A stretch of DNA of 64,000 bases from DATKHR01 sp035510155 (GCA_035510155.1 DATKHR010000065.1:1-64000); one strand, 5' to 3'. Shown: positions 53,906 through 62,908, counted from the first letter of the stretch. The notes: generated by a model not told the origin, from the letters alone. A program made the numbers and translations.

Positions 53906-54307
53906 TTGACCGATCTCGTTTTTTTCTACGGCACGCTCATGAGCGGCTTCAAGCGCGAGGGACGTGCGCGCCTGGACGCCATGCTCGAGCCTCAAGGCCG
54001 CGGATCGATTCAAGCGGCGCTTTTTGATCTCGGTATTTATCCCGCAGCGGTTCCCGCGACCGACAGCAAAGTGTGGGGCGAAGTGCACCGTATGGTGGAT
54101 ACGGATGCGGTGCTGGCGTCGCTCGACGAAATCGAAGGCTTCCGCTCGAGCGAGCCGGACGCCAGCCTCTATCGACGGGTCGAGGCCGCCGTGCGTTTGG
54201 AGGACGGCCGCGACGCGACCGTATGGACGTATTTCTACAATGCCCCGCTTGGCCGCGCCGAGCGGATCGAGTCGGGCGACTACCTCCAACACCTCAAGGT
54301 AAAGTGA
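53906..54307 (+). CDS. Gamma-glutamylcyclotransferase-like (AIG2/GGCT fold) protein
   Basis: A 133-residue protein with the family substrate loop FFYGTLMSGF and a conserved glutamate in SLDEIEGF, the catalytic position of gamma-glutamylcyclotransferases. DATVWTYFYNAP is the usual late strand. The family releases 5-oxoproline from gamma-glutamyl amines or peptides. TTG 53906 is preferred because it starts just before the conserved YGTL strand; the frame is open to 53867. It is convergent with the PilZ gene. Confidence 0.85.
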   Translation: MTDLVFFYGTLMSGFKREGRARLDAMLEPQGRGSIQAALFDLGIYPAAVPATDSKVWGEVHRMVDTDAVLASLDEIEGFRSSEPDASLYRRVEAAVRLEDGRDATVWTYFYNAPLGRAERIESGDYLQHLKVK

Positions 54308-54318
54308 CGATCAAAGAG

Positions 54319-54666
54319 TCATGACGGGGGTAGGCGGCCGTCCGTGATTGCCTGCACGAAGTCGGCGACCGCATCGTCTACGCGGTCGGGCGGGTCGACG
54401 AATTCGAGGCCGGATCGGTAGACGATAAGCTCCTGGTCGGCGTGGCTGATACTGCAGTGCACGACCCGTCCTTTGAGCACGACGGATTGCTCGCCGAGCA
54501 TCAGACGACACTCGTAGAGCAAGTCGAGGTGCAGTGGAAAGGCCGTTTCGACCTGGATGCCGCCGCGGCTGATTTCCTTGATGGCCATGGGCTGAAAGAC
54601 CATCACCTCGCCAAACAGCTCGCCCAATATCTGAACGCGTTTCCGGTCCCGGTTATTCTTTATCAA
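54319..54666 (-). CDS. PilZ-domain protein
   Basis: A 115-residue single-domain protein. The first c-di-GMP contact motif is RDRKR (R6 and R10, RxxxR) and the second is EISRGG at about residues 31-36, where the usual Asp/Asn before xSxxG is Glu. FEIVxFPL-type strands follow (VETAFPLHLDLLYECRLML). It should sense cyclic di-GMP. TTG 54666 starts it 6 bases after the stop of the receiver-like gene, so the two are an operon. The Glu substitution may weaken binding. Confidence 0.82.
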   Translation of the reverse strand: MIKNNRDRKRVQILGELFGEVMVFQPMAIKEISRGGIQVETAFPLHLDLLYECRLMLGEQSVVLKGRVVHCSISHADQELIVYRSGLEFVDPPDRVDDAVADFVQAITDGRLPPS

Positions 54667-54672
54667 GCTCGA

Positions 54673-55071
54673 TCAGTTCATCCACATCGCCGGCTTTGGC
54701 GCGAACATCTCATTATCCGACGGCTCACCGACCTCTTCCTGCGCCGCTTGGGCCTGGTCACCAGTCGTGTAGGTCAGAACGGGGATCGCGCGCGTGTCCT
54801 GGTCGAGCTTCAGCATCGAGAGCACTCGCAGTCCGTCAGCATCGTCGGCACTCACGCACAGGATCGCGAGGTCCGGTTGGACCCGCTTAATCTGCGAGTA
54901 GGCGTGTGCCGTCGACTCGACGAAAACGACGTCGTAGTGACCGGCGTCCAATACGGTCTCGAGCCGGGCCAGAACCTCGGCGTTGCCGTTGATGATTACG
55001 ACTCTTTGCGTCGTCGTGGCCGGCGGTGCCGGCCAGGCAGCGGTTCGGACGGTGTCGGTGGCGTTGGTCAT
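54673..55071 (-). CDS. Degenerate response-regulator receiver domain
   Basis: A 132-residue protein with receiver-fold strands (RVVIINGNAEVLARLETVL, YDVVFVEST, PDLAILCVSADDADG, IPVLTYTTG) and the late Lys-Pro (APKPAMW). The acidic pocket is replaced by NGN and the phosphorylation site position after PDLAIL is Cys, so it cannot be phosphorylated normally. GGGGAG lies about 10 bases before ATG 55071. It is probably a pseudo-receiver protein-protein module working with the PilZ protein encoded next. Confidence 0.72.
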   Translation of the reverse strand: MTNATDTVRTAAWPAPPATTTQRVVIINGNAEVLARLETVLDAGHYDVVFVESTAHAYSQIKRVQPDLAILCVSADDADGLRVLSMLKLDQDTRAIPVLTYTTGDQAQAAQEEVGEPSDNEMFAPKPAMWMN

Positions 55072-55329
55072 CGTTGTCCGCTCCCCGGACGCCTCAATCA
55101 TTTTCAGGATCCGTGCCATGGCCGGTTCGTGTAATTGGCGGCATTTCCGCACCGTTTTTCTCCTTCGGATTTCCCTGAAATCCGGGATATCGCAGAGTTG
55201 GCCACGAAAAGTTCCACCGCAGGCGGGCCCGCAACTCGCTCTTCCTGCGGCGGTTTAACTGCTGATCACCTTATCGGCAGAAAGGCGTCCCAAAAACCGT
55301 AAGCGGCGTTCGACTAGAATTGAGTGTTT

Positions 55330-56532
55330 ATGCGCAGTCCGGACAGCCGCGACATTGTCATCCTAAGCGCCCGGCGAACGCCGATTGGCAAGTACGGCGG
55401 ATCGTTCCGCGATCTTCACCCGGCCGAGCTTGGCGCAGTTGCCGCGCGCGCGGCCCTGGAGCAGTCGGGCCTCGATGCTGCTGACGTCGACGAAGTCCTC
55501 GTCGGACACGGGCGGCAGGCGGGCTCCGGACCCAATCCCGCTCGACAGGTCGCTCACCGCGCAGGTGTCCCGGCGAGCGCGCCAGCCTACACCATCAACA
55601 AGGCGTGCGCGTCAGGACTGCAGGCGATCGTCTCCGGCGCGCAGTCGATCATGCTCGGGGAATCCGCTGTCGTTCTCGCAGGCGGCATCGAATCCATGAG
55701 CCGGATGCCCTACTTGATTGACGCGATGGACGGGCGGTGGGGCCACAAGATGGGAAGCTTCGCTCTCGTTGACGCAATGTACCGCGACGGCTTCCAGTGC
55801 CCGCTGTCGGGCCTGATCATGGGTGAGACCGCGGAAATACTGGCGCGGCAGTATGCGATTTCGCGCGAGGAGTCCGATTGCTTTGCGCTCGAGAGCCAGC
55901 GGAAAGCCGCCGCTGCCATCGCCGCCGGGCATTTCAGGGGCGAAATTGCGCCTGTGGCGATTGGCGGAGTCACCATCGATCGTGATGAACACCCGCGGGC
56001 CGACACCACGATCGAGAGCTTGCGCCGGCTGCCGGTTGCGTTCGGGGATGTCGAAGGTCAGCCGGGGATCATCACCGCAGGGTCATCGTCGGGCATCACC
56101 GACGGTGGCGCCGCCGTCGTGCTCTGCGGATCTGACGTGGCCAAGGCACGCCGATTGAAGCCGCGCGCAACGCTGCTCGGCTGGGCGAGCGCAGGGGTTG
56201 ACCCCCGGATCATGGGTATTGGGCCGGTGCCCGCGATTCAAAAGCTCACCCGGCGCCTGGGGATCGGCGTGGGTGACTTCGATCTCGTCGAGCTGAACGA
56301 GGCATTTGCACCGCAGGTCCTGGCGGTCCTCAAAGACATTCCCATCTCGGCGGGTCTGCTGAACGTGAATGGCGGCGCGATCGCGCTCGGCCACCCCGTC
56401 GGCTGTACAGGAGCGCGCATCGTCGTGACACTTCTTCATGAGCTCGAGCGTCGAGGCGCGCGGCGTGGGCTGGCCGCGTTGTGCGTCAGCGGCGGCATGG
56501 GCATGGCACTCGCGATCGAGCTGTCGGATTGA
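55330..56532 (+). CDS. Acetyl-CoA acetyltransferase (thiolase)
   Basis: A 400-residue thiolase. The nucleophile lies in NKACASGLQAI (C93), the catalytic His in GGAIALGHPVGCTGAR and the second Cys in ALCVSGGMGMALAIEL. GPNPARQVAHRAGVP is the CoA-binding loop region. It condenses two acetyl-CoA or splits 3-ketoacyl-CoA. ATG 55330 is used; GTG 55324 is in frame. Its TGA overlaps the TTG of the next gene (TTGA), starting a three-gene run with a dehydrogenase and a 3-hydroxyacyl-CoA dehydrogenase. Confidence 0.93.
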   Translation: MRSPDSRDIVILSARRTPIGKYGGSFRDLHPAELGAVAARAALEQSGLDAADVDEVLVGHGRQAGSGPNPARQVAHRAGVPASAPAYTINKACASGLQAIVSGAQSIMLGESAVVLAGGIESMSRMPYLIDAMDGRWGHKMGSFALVDAMYRDGFQCPLSGLIMGETAEILARQYAISREESDCFALESQRKAAAAIAAGHFRGEIAPVAIGGVTIDRDEHPRADTTIESLRRLPVAFGDVEGQPGIITAGSSSGITDGGAAVVLCGSDVAKARRLKPRATLLGWASAGVDPRIMGIGPVPAIQKLTRRLGIGVGDFDLVELNEAFAPQVLAVLKDIPISAGLLNVNGGAIALGHPVGCTGARIVVTLLHELERRGARRGLAALCVSGGMGMALAIELSD

Positions 56533-57596
56533 CGCGCATCGCTGTCATTCCTGGCGACGGGATCGGCGTCGAGGTGACCGCCGAGGCTCTCAAAGTCCTG
56601 CGCCGCGTGGGCGACGTCTTCGGCCGCCGGTTCGACGTCGAGATGCTGCCCTGGAGCGCCGACTACTATCTCGAAACAGGGGTCACCGTCCCGCCAAACG
56701 GCTACGCGATGCTGCGGGACGATTTCGACGCGATCTTCATCGGCGCGCTCGGCGATCCGCGCGTGCCGGACAACAGACACGCGCGCGACATCCTGCTCGG
56801 CACGAGAGTCGAGCTCGATCTGTACGTCAACTATCGTCCGGTCAAGCTGCTCGACGAGCGGTTGTGTCCGCTCAAGACTCGAACGCCGGCTGACGTCAAT
56901 TTCGTGGTCTTCCGCGAAAACACCGAAGGGCTCTACGTCGGTATCGGCGGCCGGTTCAAGGCGGGGACCGACGATGAGGTTGCGGTGCAGGAAGAGGTGA
57001 ACACCTACAAAGGGGTACACCGGATTCTCCGGCACGCCTTCGAGTACGCGCGAGCAAACGGGCGCCGCCGAGTCTGCATGGCGGACAAGAGCAACGCGAT
57101 GACCGAGGGGCACGCGCTCTGGCAGCGCGTGTTCAAAAGCGTGTCGGCCGAGTACCCGGATCGGCAATCGAGACACGTGTACATCGACGCGCTCGCCTTG
57201 TTGATGGTTCAGGACCCTTCCCAGTTCGATGTCATCGTCACGAACAACCTCTTCGGCGACATCATCACTGACCTCGGGGCGGCGCTTCAGGGCGGCCTGG
57301 GACTCGCGGCGTCCGGCAACCTGCACCCTGGCCGCACGTCGATGTTCGAGCCGGTGCACGGATCAGCCCCGCCGCTCGCGGGGAAAAACGTGGCGAACCC
57401 GATGGGCGCCATTCTGTCGGCTGCGCTGATGCTCCAGGCGCTCGGCTTGACGCTCGAAGGCGCGTCGGTCGAGGCCGCCGTGAAGCACGCCGTCGTGAAC
57501 GGCCAGGGGACGAAAGAAATCGGCGGCACGCTCGGCACGGCCGAAACGGGCGATGCCATCGTTCGCGCGATCACGGGGGACCATAGACGGACTTAG
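56529..57596 (+). CDS. Isocitrate/isopropylmalate dehydrogenase family enzyme
   Basis: A 355-residue NAD-dependent beta-decarboxylating dehydrogenase. It begins RIAVIPGDGIGVEVTAEAL, has DLYVNYRPVKLL, FRENTEGLYVGIGG, the loop MADKSNAMTEGHALWQ, and the signature NLFGDIITDLGAALQGGLGLAASGNL. Isopropylmalate, tartrate, D-malate and homoisocitrate enzymes share these parts; I cannot choose the substrate. No other leucine gene is nearby, and the thiolase and hydroxyacyl-CoA dehydrogenase neighbours argue for a fatty or organic acid route. TTG 56529 overlaps the thiolase stop. Confidence 0.86.
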   Translation: MTRIAVIPGDGIGVEVTAEALKVLRRVGDVFGRRFDVEMLPWSADYYLETGVTVPPNGYAMLRDDFDAIFIGALGDPRVPDNRHARDILLGTRVELDLYVNYRPVKLLDERLCPLKTRTPADVNFVVFRENTEGLYVGIGGRFKAGTDDEVAVQEEVNTYKGVHRILRHAFEYARANGRRRVCMADKSNAMTEGHALWQRVFKSVSAEYPDRQSRHVYIDALALLMVQDPSQFDVIVTNNLFGDIITDLGAALQGGLGLAASGNLHPGRTSMFEPVHGSAPPLAGKNVANPMGAILSAALMLQALGLTLEGASVEAAVKHAVVNGQGTKEIGGTLGTAETGDAIVRAITGDHRRT

Positions 57597-57614
57597 GACC
57601 AAGGACCATTTTCA

Positions 57615-58463
57615 ATGACGATCCAGACCGTCGGCGTGTTGGGTTGCGGCTTGATGGGATCGGGGATTGCCCAAGTGAGCGCGGCGGCCGGCTACCAGAC
57701 GATTGTTCGCGAAGTCGACGACAGCCTGCTTGAGAAGGGGCTCGGACGGCTCAAGAAGTCGCTCGAGGACAGCGTGGCGAAAGGGCGAGCGACAGCCGAA
57801 GTCCGCGACAAGACACTTGCCAACCTGTCGGGCACCACGAAGCTCGAGGCTCTGGCAGACTGCGACCTGATCCTGGAGGCCATCGTCGAGAATCTGGAGG
57901 CTAAACAGCGCACCTACGCGGCGCTCGAGGCGATCGCGAGGAATCACACGATCTTCGCGTCAAACACGTCGTCGCTCTGCATCACCGAGCTGGCGGCCGC
58001 GACAAAACGGCCCGACCGTTTCGCCGGGCTTCACTTCTTCAATCCGGTTCCGCGCATGAAGCTCGTCGAAGTCATCCGGGCGTTGACGACCACCGATGAG
58101 ACCTACCAAATGGTGTTCGGGTTCGCCGCGTCGCTCGACAAGGAGCCGATTACGGCGCCGGACCGTCCGGGCTTCATCGTAAACCGCCTGCTCGTGCCCT
58201 ACCTGCTCGACGCGGTTCGCGCGTACGAAAACGGATTGGGCACGCTCGAGGACATCGACAAGGGCATGACCCTCGGCTGCGGCTACCCGATGGGACCGTT
58301 CACGCTGCTCGACTTCGTTGGCCTGGACACGACCTATTTCATCGCGAACATCATGTTCGATGAGTTCCGGGAGCCGGCGTACGCGCCGCCCCCGCTGCTC
58401 AAGCGGATGGTGCTGGCCGGACGCCTGGGGCGGAAGAGCGGCCACGGCTTTTACAAGTACTAA
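57615..58463 (+). CDS. hbd: 3-hydroxybutyryl-CoA dehydrogenase
   Basis: A 282-residue enzyme with the N-terminal NAD fold VGVLGCGLMGSGIAQVSAAAGY, the linker LILEAIVENLEAKQ, ASNTSSLCITELAAAT and GLHFFNPVPRMKLVEVI with the catalytic His, and a helical C-terminal domain RPGFIVNRLLVPYLLDAV to GYPMGPFTLLDFVGLDT. It interconverts 3-hydroxyacyl-CoA and 3-ketoacyl-CoA. AAGGA within a doubled AGGACCA (57595-57608) lies 9 bases before ATG 57615. It belongs with the thiolase of this run. The 3' end faces the frameshifted TPR gene. Confidence 0.94.
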   Translation: MTIQTVGVLGCGLMGSGIAQVSAAAGYQTIVREVDDSLLEKGLGRLKKSLEDSVAKGRATAEVRDKTLANLSGTTKLEALADCDLILEAIVENLEAKQRTYAALEAIARNHTIFASNTSSLCITELAAATKRPDRFAGLHFFNPVPRMKLVEVIRALTTTDETYQMVFGFAASLDKEPITAPDRPGFIVNRLLVPYLLDAVRAYENGLGTLEDIDKGMTLGCGYPMGPFTLLDFVGLDTTYFIANIMFDEFREPAYAPPPLLKRMVLAGRLGRKSGHGFYKY

Positions 58464-58476
58464 CCGAGCGGAACGG

Positions 58477-59186
58477 TCAGCGCTTCGCGAGCCGCGTGCG
58501 CGCCTGCTCTTTGAATTCGTTATCCTCGGAGTCCAGTTGGGATCAGGCGGCGCGTCGAGCACCCGCTGCAGCTCGGTGCGCCCCTCCTCCTTGCGCCCGG
58601 CACCGAGCAGCACCTCGGCGAGGAAGAAGTGCGACGCCGTGCTGTTCGGGTTGTACTTCAGCGACGTGCGCAGGTGCGCTTCCGCCTCCTTGTTGCTGCC
58701 ACCGAAGAGTCCTGGCACCTTGAAGTAGTAACGACCGAGCGCGCGATCCGCCGATCCTTCCATGAAGGCGGGATCGAGGCGCAGCGTCGTTTCGAGCTCC
58801 TCCTTGATCGCCTTGCGGTATTTCAGGCCCTGCCGCAGGCCAAACGATTCAGCGAACGTTCCCATATCGGCGGCCAGCCAGAAGTGTCCCTCCGGACGAT
58901 TGGGCCGCAGCGCGATCGCCCTCCGGGCCGCCTCCATCCCGTTTTCCAGAAACTTGCGGCGCTCGTGTTCCGGCGCATGGCCCCCGAGCCAGTAGTCGAC
59001 GCGCGCGAGCTTCCACGCGGCGTCGAAGTTTTCGCCGGGAGCCCCCTCCCCCCGGTGTGTCTCCTCAGGCGACGATGAGCGCGTGAGTTCGGCGGCCCAC
59101 AGGTCTGCTGCCTTCCGCGCGCTGGCGATGTTCGCGCGATCTCGATACAGGGCGTCGGCAGTCGCGACATCCTGGGCCGCGCGCAC
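58477..59186 (-). pseudogene. Exported TPR-like protein gene with a frameshift near 58526
   Basis: From GTG 59186 the frame codes for about 220 residues of a helical repeat protein: AARRAIALRPNRPEGHFWL, KEELETTLRLDPAFMEGSADRALG, AEAHLRTSLKYNPNSTASHFFLAEVLLGAGRKEEGRTELQ. This matches TatT/TPR-type exported proteins. Near the end, after DAPPDPNWTP, the frame shifts by one base: a single extra base at about 58526 would give EDNEFKEQARTRLAKR and a stop at 58477-58479. As read, the frame instead runs on opposite hbd. A sequencing error or a recent mutation are both possible. It is divergent from folE. Confidence 0.75.
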
Positions 59187-59220
59187 AGGCAGTGAGGGTG
59201 TCGAGATATAGAATATGAGG

Positions 59221-59823
59221 ATGCAGGAGCTGATCAAGAAGCTGCTGGCGGAGCTCGGCGAGGACCCGGATCGTGAAGGCTTACGCGACACGCCCGCGCG
59301 CGTGGCGAACGCGTACAAATTTCTCACCAGCGGGTATCGGGCCGACATCGATCAAGTGCTGAACAACGCTCTCTTTACCGTCGATTATAGCGAGATGGTG
59401 ATCGTGAAGGACATCGACTTCTTCAGTCTGTGCGAGCATCATCTGCTGCCATTTTTCGGGAAGTGTCACGTCGCCTACATCCCCAGCGACCGAGTGATCG
59501 GCCTCAGCAAGATCCCCCGCCTCGTCGACGTGTTCGCGCGGCGCCTGCAGGTGCAGGAGCGCCTGACCAATCAGATCGCCGACACCATCCGCGACACGAT
59601 CAACCCTATCGGAGTGGCCGTGGTCATGGAGGCCGCGCACCTCTGCATGTCCATGCGCGGCGTCGAGAAGCAGAACTCGTTCGCGGTGACCAGCGCGATG
59701 CTCGGCGCGTTCCGCGAGCAGTCGCGGACACGCATGGAGTTTCTCGAGCTGATCAAGCTGCGAAACGCGGCACCCGCCCTGCGCGAGAGTCCAGCGGGGC
59801 TCGCGTGCGTCGAGGACGATTAG
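59221..59823 (+). CDS. folE: GTP cyclohydrolase I (type IA)
   Basis: A 200-residue enzyme of typical size. The zinc ligands are in FFSLCEHHLLPFFGKCHVAY and HLCMSMRGVEKQNS; RDTPARVANAYKFL and SKIPRLVDVFARRLQVQERLT are further signatures. It turns GTP into dihydroneopterin triphosphate, the first step of folate or tetrahydropterin synthesis. ATG 59221 is preferred; ATG 59215 is in frame two codons earlier. It is divergent from the TPR gene; the 28-34 base gap holds an AT-rich TATAGAAT stretch. Confidence 0.95.
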   Translation: MQELIKKLLAELGEDPDREGLRDTPARVANAYKFLTSGYRADIDQVLNNALFTVDYSEMVIVKDIDFFSLCEHHLLPFFGKCHVAYIPSDRVIGLSKIPRLVDVFARRLQVQERLTNQIADTIRDTINPIGVAVVMEAAHLCMSMRGVEKQNSFAVTSAMLGAFREQSRTRMEFLELIKLRNAAPALRESPAGLACVEDD

Positions 59824-59828
59824 CTGAA

Positions 59829-59899
59829 AGGCAGGAAGGGCAGGAGGGGCGCGGGCGTTGTCCCACCTGACCTACCCGACCCACCTGTCCCACCCGACC
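59829..59899 (+). repeat. Nonamer repeats between folE and the TonB receptor gene
   Basis: On the minus strand four to five 9-base units run from 59899 to 59860 (GTCGGGTGG, GACAGGTGG, GTCGGGTAG, GTCAGGTGG). The plus strand nearby has AGGCAGGAA-GGGCAGGAG. The G-rich left and C-rich right arms can pair imperfectly. The genes on both sides end here, as at 36.6 kb, which supports a terminator role. Confidence 0.68.
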
Positions 59900-59907
59900 T
59901 GCTTCCG

Positions 59908-62775
59908 TCAGAACTTGAAGTTCGCCCTCAGCACGACCGTCCGCGGCGGCAGGATGGCCGCCGGCGACATGAATTGCTGCAAGGTCTGCGTGATGCCCGT
60001 CGTCGGGTCCGTGAACTTTGCCGCCGGCGTCAGCGAGCGCGCTTGCCAGACCCAATCGGCGTTGAAGATGTTGTCGAAATCTATCGACCCCTCGAGTGAG
60101 CGGTTGTTGGCGAACTTGAACACCTTCCCGACGCGCAGGTCGAGCCGGTTCTCGAAGGGGAGACGATCGGTGCCGATCGGTTCGAGGTTGATGGTCTCCG
60201 TAAAGCCAAAGCCCACGCTGCGGGTAATCTGTCGCGTAATCGGCGGTCCGCTCAGACCGCTGTAGTTGGCGCTGGTGATGATGTCGTACCAGGGCAGCAT
60301 GTAGATCCCGGTCAGCTTGAACTGGTTCGGGCGATCGGCATTGCTCGCGCCGCAGCCGCTGCAGCGGGCGTCCGGGCTGATGTTGCCTGACGCGTTGATG
60401 AGGTAGTTCGGAGACACGTCCACAGAGACGTTCGAGATCTCGTTCTTCGAGCGGGTGTACCCGGCGAGCACCGACCAGTTCTTCGTGAACCGCCGCGTGA
60501 CCGTGATCTCGAGGCCCTTGTAGCTCTGCAGGACGTTCGGATCGTTGGTGATCACGGTAGAGTTCTTGTTCGAGGTCCGCTGGTAGTACTGAAAGGTGCT
60601 GTCGTCAGCCGTTCCGACCAGGCCGTCGGGACCGGGATCGATCGCCGGCGTGGGCGTTGCGGCGTACGGGTTGTCCTGGATGTACGACGCCTGCGTATTC
60701 TTCTCGCGCCGATACGTGTACACGACACTCAGCCTGGTGTTCGGCACGACTTCGTGGTCCACGCCGAAGCTGTACTCATCGGTGTAGGGGCGGCTGAAAT
60801 TCGGGTCGATCGTCGTCGTCGTCCCGGAGGTCAAGGTGCCCGCCCCAGTCTGTTCGCCCGGCTGGAACTTCAGGTCGCCGTTCGCGTCGTTCCACACGTA
60901 GGTCGTGAAGTAGTTCGAGTTCGGGTTGACGTTGCTGACGCCGCCGCCACCGGTCGACAGGATGTAGTAATAACGTCCCCAGGACGCTTTGGCCGCTGTC
61001 CTTCCATCACCCATGACGTCGTAGACGCCGCTCACCCGGGGGCCGGCCGTGTGCCAAAGGACGACGTTGCGCACTTCCGGCCAGACGCGCTGAATCGTTG
61101 GGTAGTACGCGCTCGCCGGACTGCTCTGAGCCGGGAGGTAGCCCTCGAGCCGCTCCCACCGGAGACCCGCTGTGAGTGTGAACCGCTTGATCGAGTAGCT
61201 GTCCTGCGCGAAGAGCGCGGTGACGTTGAGCGCCGAGATGTCGATGAGCGGCGTGGCGTAGATTCTCACGCTTTGCGATTGGGGCGTTTTCGTGCTGTCG
61301 TAGAACGTCTGCACATCGTCCACGCGCGTCGTGTTGTTCTGCGTGACGGCGTGCGTGGAGTCGAAACCGAAACGAATCTCGTGGCGGCCGCCAAGCGCCT
61401 GGTCGATGTAGTACTGGCCGGTCGCGTTGGCCTGGTAGCGGTCCCGGTTGCGGATCACCTGAGAGGGGTTGTTCCCGTAAATGATGCCGGTGGCGTTGTC
61501 CGTGAGAGACTGCTGGTTGCCGCCGTTGAAATAGGTCGGGAACAGAATCTTGTTCACACCGAACCGGGCGTCTACGAACAGGTTCTTGCCGACGACCGAG
61601 TTCCACAGCGCCTGGTAGACGTCGAACCGGTCTTCCTCGTCCACAGTGGAGTCGGTGACCGTCACCGACGCGTTGTTCAGAAGCCGGTTCGGCTTGCTGT
61701 AGCGCTGATGCGAGTAGAAGCCGGTGATCTTGTTGTTCTGATTCACCTGCCAGGTCGCGTTCACGAGGCCGGACGTGATGTTGGTCTGGTCGAGCACGAC
61801 TTGCGACAACTGCACCGGCACGTTCTGATGCACGCGCCAGTCGCGGAACGATCCGAACGCGCGCAGCTTGTTCTGGATGACCGGGCCGCCAATCGTGAAG
61901 TTCACGTCGGAGACAAAATTCGACGTATTGCTGTCCGGGCGAATGCCGTACTGCTGCAGATAAGGGTTGTGATCATTTCTGGCCTGCAGATTGTCCCCGG
62001 TCCACGTGAAGGTCGTCCCGCCGCGCCACGTATCGGCACCGGTCTTGGTCACCATGTTCAGGAAGACGCCCGAGGTCGGCACGGAGATGTCGTGCGCGCC
62101 GGTCGAAACCTGAATATCGTCGAACGCATCGAAATCGTAGTAATAACCCGCGGCGCCAATAGCTGCCGGATCCCCGACATTGATGCCGTTCAGGAACTGA
62201 GAATTCTGCGCACTCGCCGTCCCACGCGCGCTGTAGGTTCCCTGAAGCCCACCCGACGTCCCACCCACGTCAGGGCGGCTTATGACCAGGCCGGGCACCT
62301 TGGCTTCGACGAGCGCCCAGATATCGCGGCCGCCCGGCGTTCCCTGAATGAGCTGTTCACTCAAGTTCACGCTCACGTTGGCGCTCGTCGTGTCGACCGT
62401 CGGTGACGCACCGGCCACCGTCACGGTTTCTGCCAACGTCGCCACGGTCAGCTGCATGTCGATGGGCGTCGTCTGACCGACGAGAACCACGATGCCGTCG
62501 CGGACGACGGTCTTGAAGCCGGAGAGCTCGAGCTTGACGGAGTACGTCCCTGGGACGAGCGATGGAAACCTGTAGACCCCGACGGCGTCGGTCACGCCCG
62601 TCATCGAACTGGACACCAGCACCGGACTGCTGATGGTCACCGTGGCGCCCGGCGTCGCGGCGCCCTGCTCGTCGGTGGCCTTCACCAGGATGCTGCCGGT
62701 CTGCACCTGAGCGCTCGCCGACGTTGCGACGCCCGCGAGCGCAAGCACAGCGAGAAACCTGAGCGCGTACTGCAT
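59908..62775 (-). CDS. TonB-dependent receptor with N-terminal carboxypeptidase-regulatory domain (Oar-like)
   Basis: A 955-residue outer-membrane protein. A signal peptide (about 1-24) is followed by a beta-sandwich CarboxypepD-reg domain (about 25-105; GSILVKATDEQGAATPGATV, PGTYSVKLELSGFKTV), a plug domain (about 120-260; GGRDIWALVEAKVPGLV, STGAHDISVPTSGVFLNMVTKTG) and a large beta-barrel ending in an aromatic residue (LRANFKF). It probably moves oligosaccharides, peptides or another large ligand through the outer membrane with TonB. GAGGAGGT lies 5 bases before ATG 62775; the frame is open further upstream without a ribosome site. It faces an S9-type peptidase gene divergently. Confidence 0.93.
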   Translation of the reverse strand: MQYALRFLAVLALAGVATSASAQVQTGSILVKATDEQGAATPGATVTISSPVLVSSSMTGVTDAVGVYRFPSLVPGTYSVKLELSGFKTVVRDGIVVLVGQTTPIDMQLTVATLAETVTVAGASPTVDTTSANVSVNLSEQLIQGTPGGRDIWALVEAKVPGLVISRPDVGGTSGGLQGTYSARGTASAQNSQFLNGINVGDPAAIGAAGYYYDFDAFDDIQVSTGAHDISVPTSGVFLNMVTKTGADTWRGGTTFTWTGDNLQARNDHNPYLQQYGIRPDSNTSNFVSDVNFTIGGPVIQNKLRAFGSFRDWRVHQNVPVQLSQVVLDQTNITSGLVNATWQVNQNNKITGFYSHQRYSKPNRLLNNASVTVTDSTVDEEDRFDVYQALWNSVVGKNLFVDARFGVNKILFPTYFNGGNQQSLTDNATGIIYGNNPSQVIRNRDRYQANATGQYYIDQALGGRHEIRFGFDSTHAVTQNNTTRVDDVQTFYDSTKTPQSQSVRIYATPLIDISALNVTALFAQDSYSIKRFTLTAGLRWERLEGYLPAQSSPASAYYPTIQRVWPEVRNVVLWHTAGPRVSGVYDVMGDGRTAAKASWGRYYYILSTGGGGVSNVNPNSNYFTTYVWNDANGDLKFQPGEQTGAGTLTSGTTTTIDPNFSRPYTDEYSFGVDHEVVPNTRLSVVYTYRREKNTQASYIQDNPYAATPTPAIDPGPDGLVGTADDSTFQYYQRTSNKNSTVITNDPNVLQSYKGLEITVTRRFTKNWSVLAGYTRSKNEISNVSVDVSPNYLINASGNISPDARCSGCGASNADRPNQFKLTGIYMLPWYDIITSANYSGLSGPPITRQITRSVGFGFTETINLEPIGTDRLPFENRLDLRVGKVFKFANNRSLEGSIDFDNIFNADWVWQARSLTPAAKFTDPTTGITQTLQQFMSPAAILPPRTVVLRANFKF

Positions 62776-62908
62776 GCGATACCTCCTCAAAACAGCGTTG
62801 TTTCGAGATACCCGCAAGAGTTCTAACAGGTTCTGGCAGGCGGAACAACGAGGACGAGCGGACATTTCACGAGAATTTCAACGATCCGAGAGGCGACGTA
62901 CGGAAACT

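Noticed and set aside
57960..58476. Continuation of the TPR frame to a 462-residue protein
   Set aside because: The extra residues lie opposite hbd after a one-base frameshift and do not resemble a TPR protein.
60754..62406. 550-residue plus-strand open frame opposite the TonB receptor gene
   Set aside because: Antisense to a clear receptor gene, with Arg/Val/Asp-biased composition and no motif.
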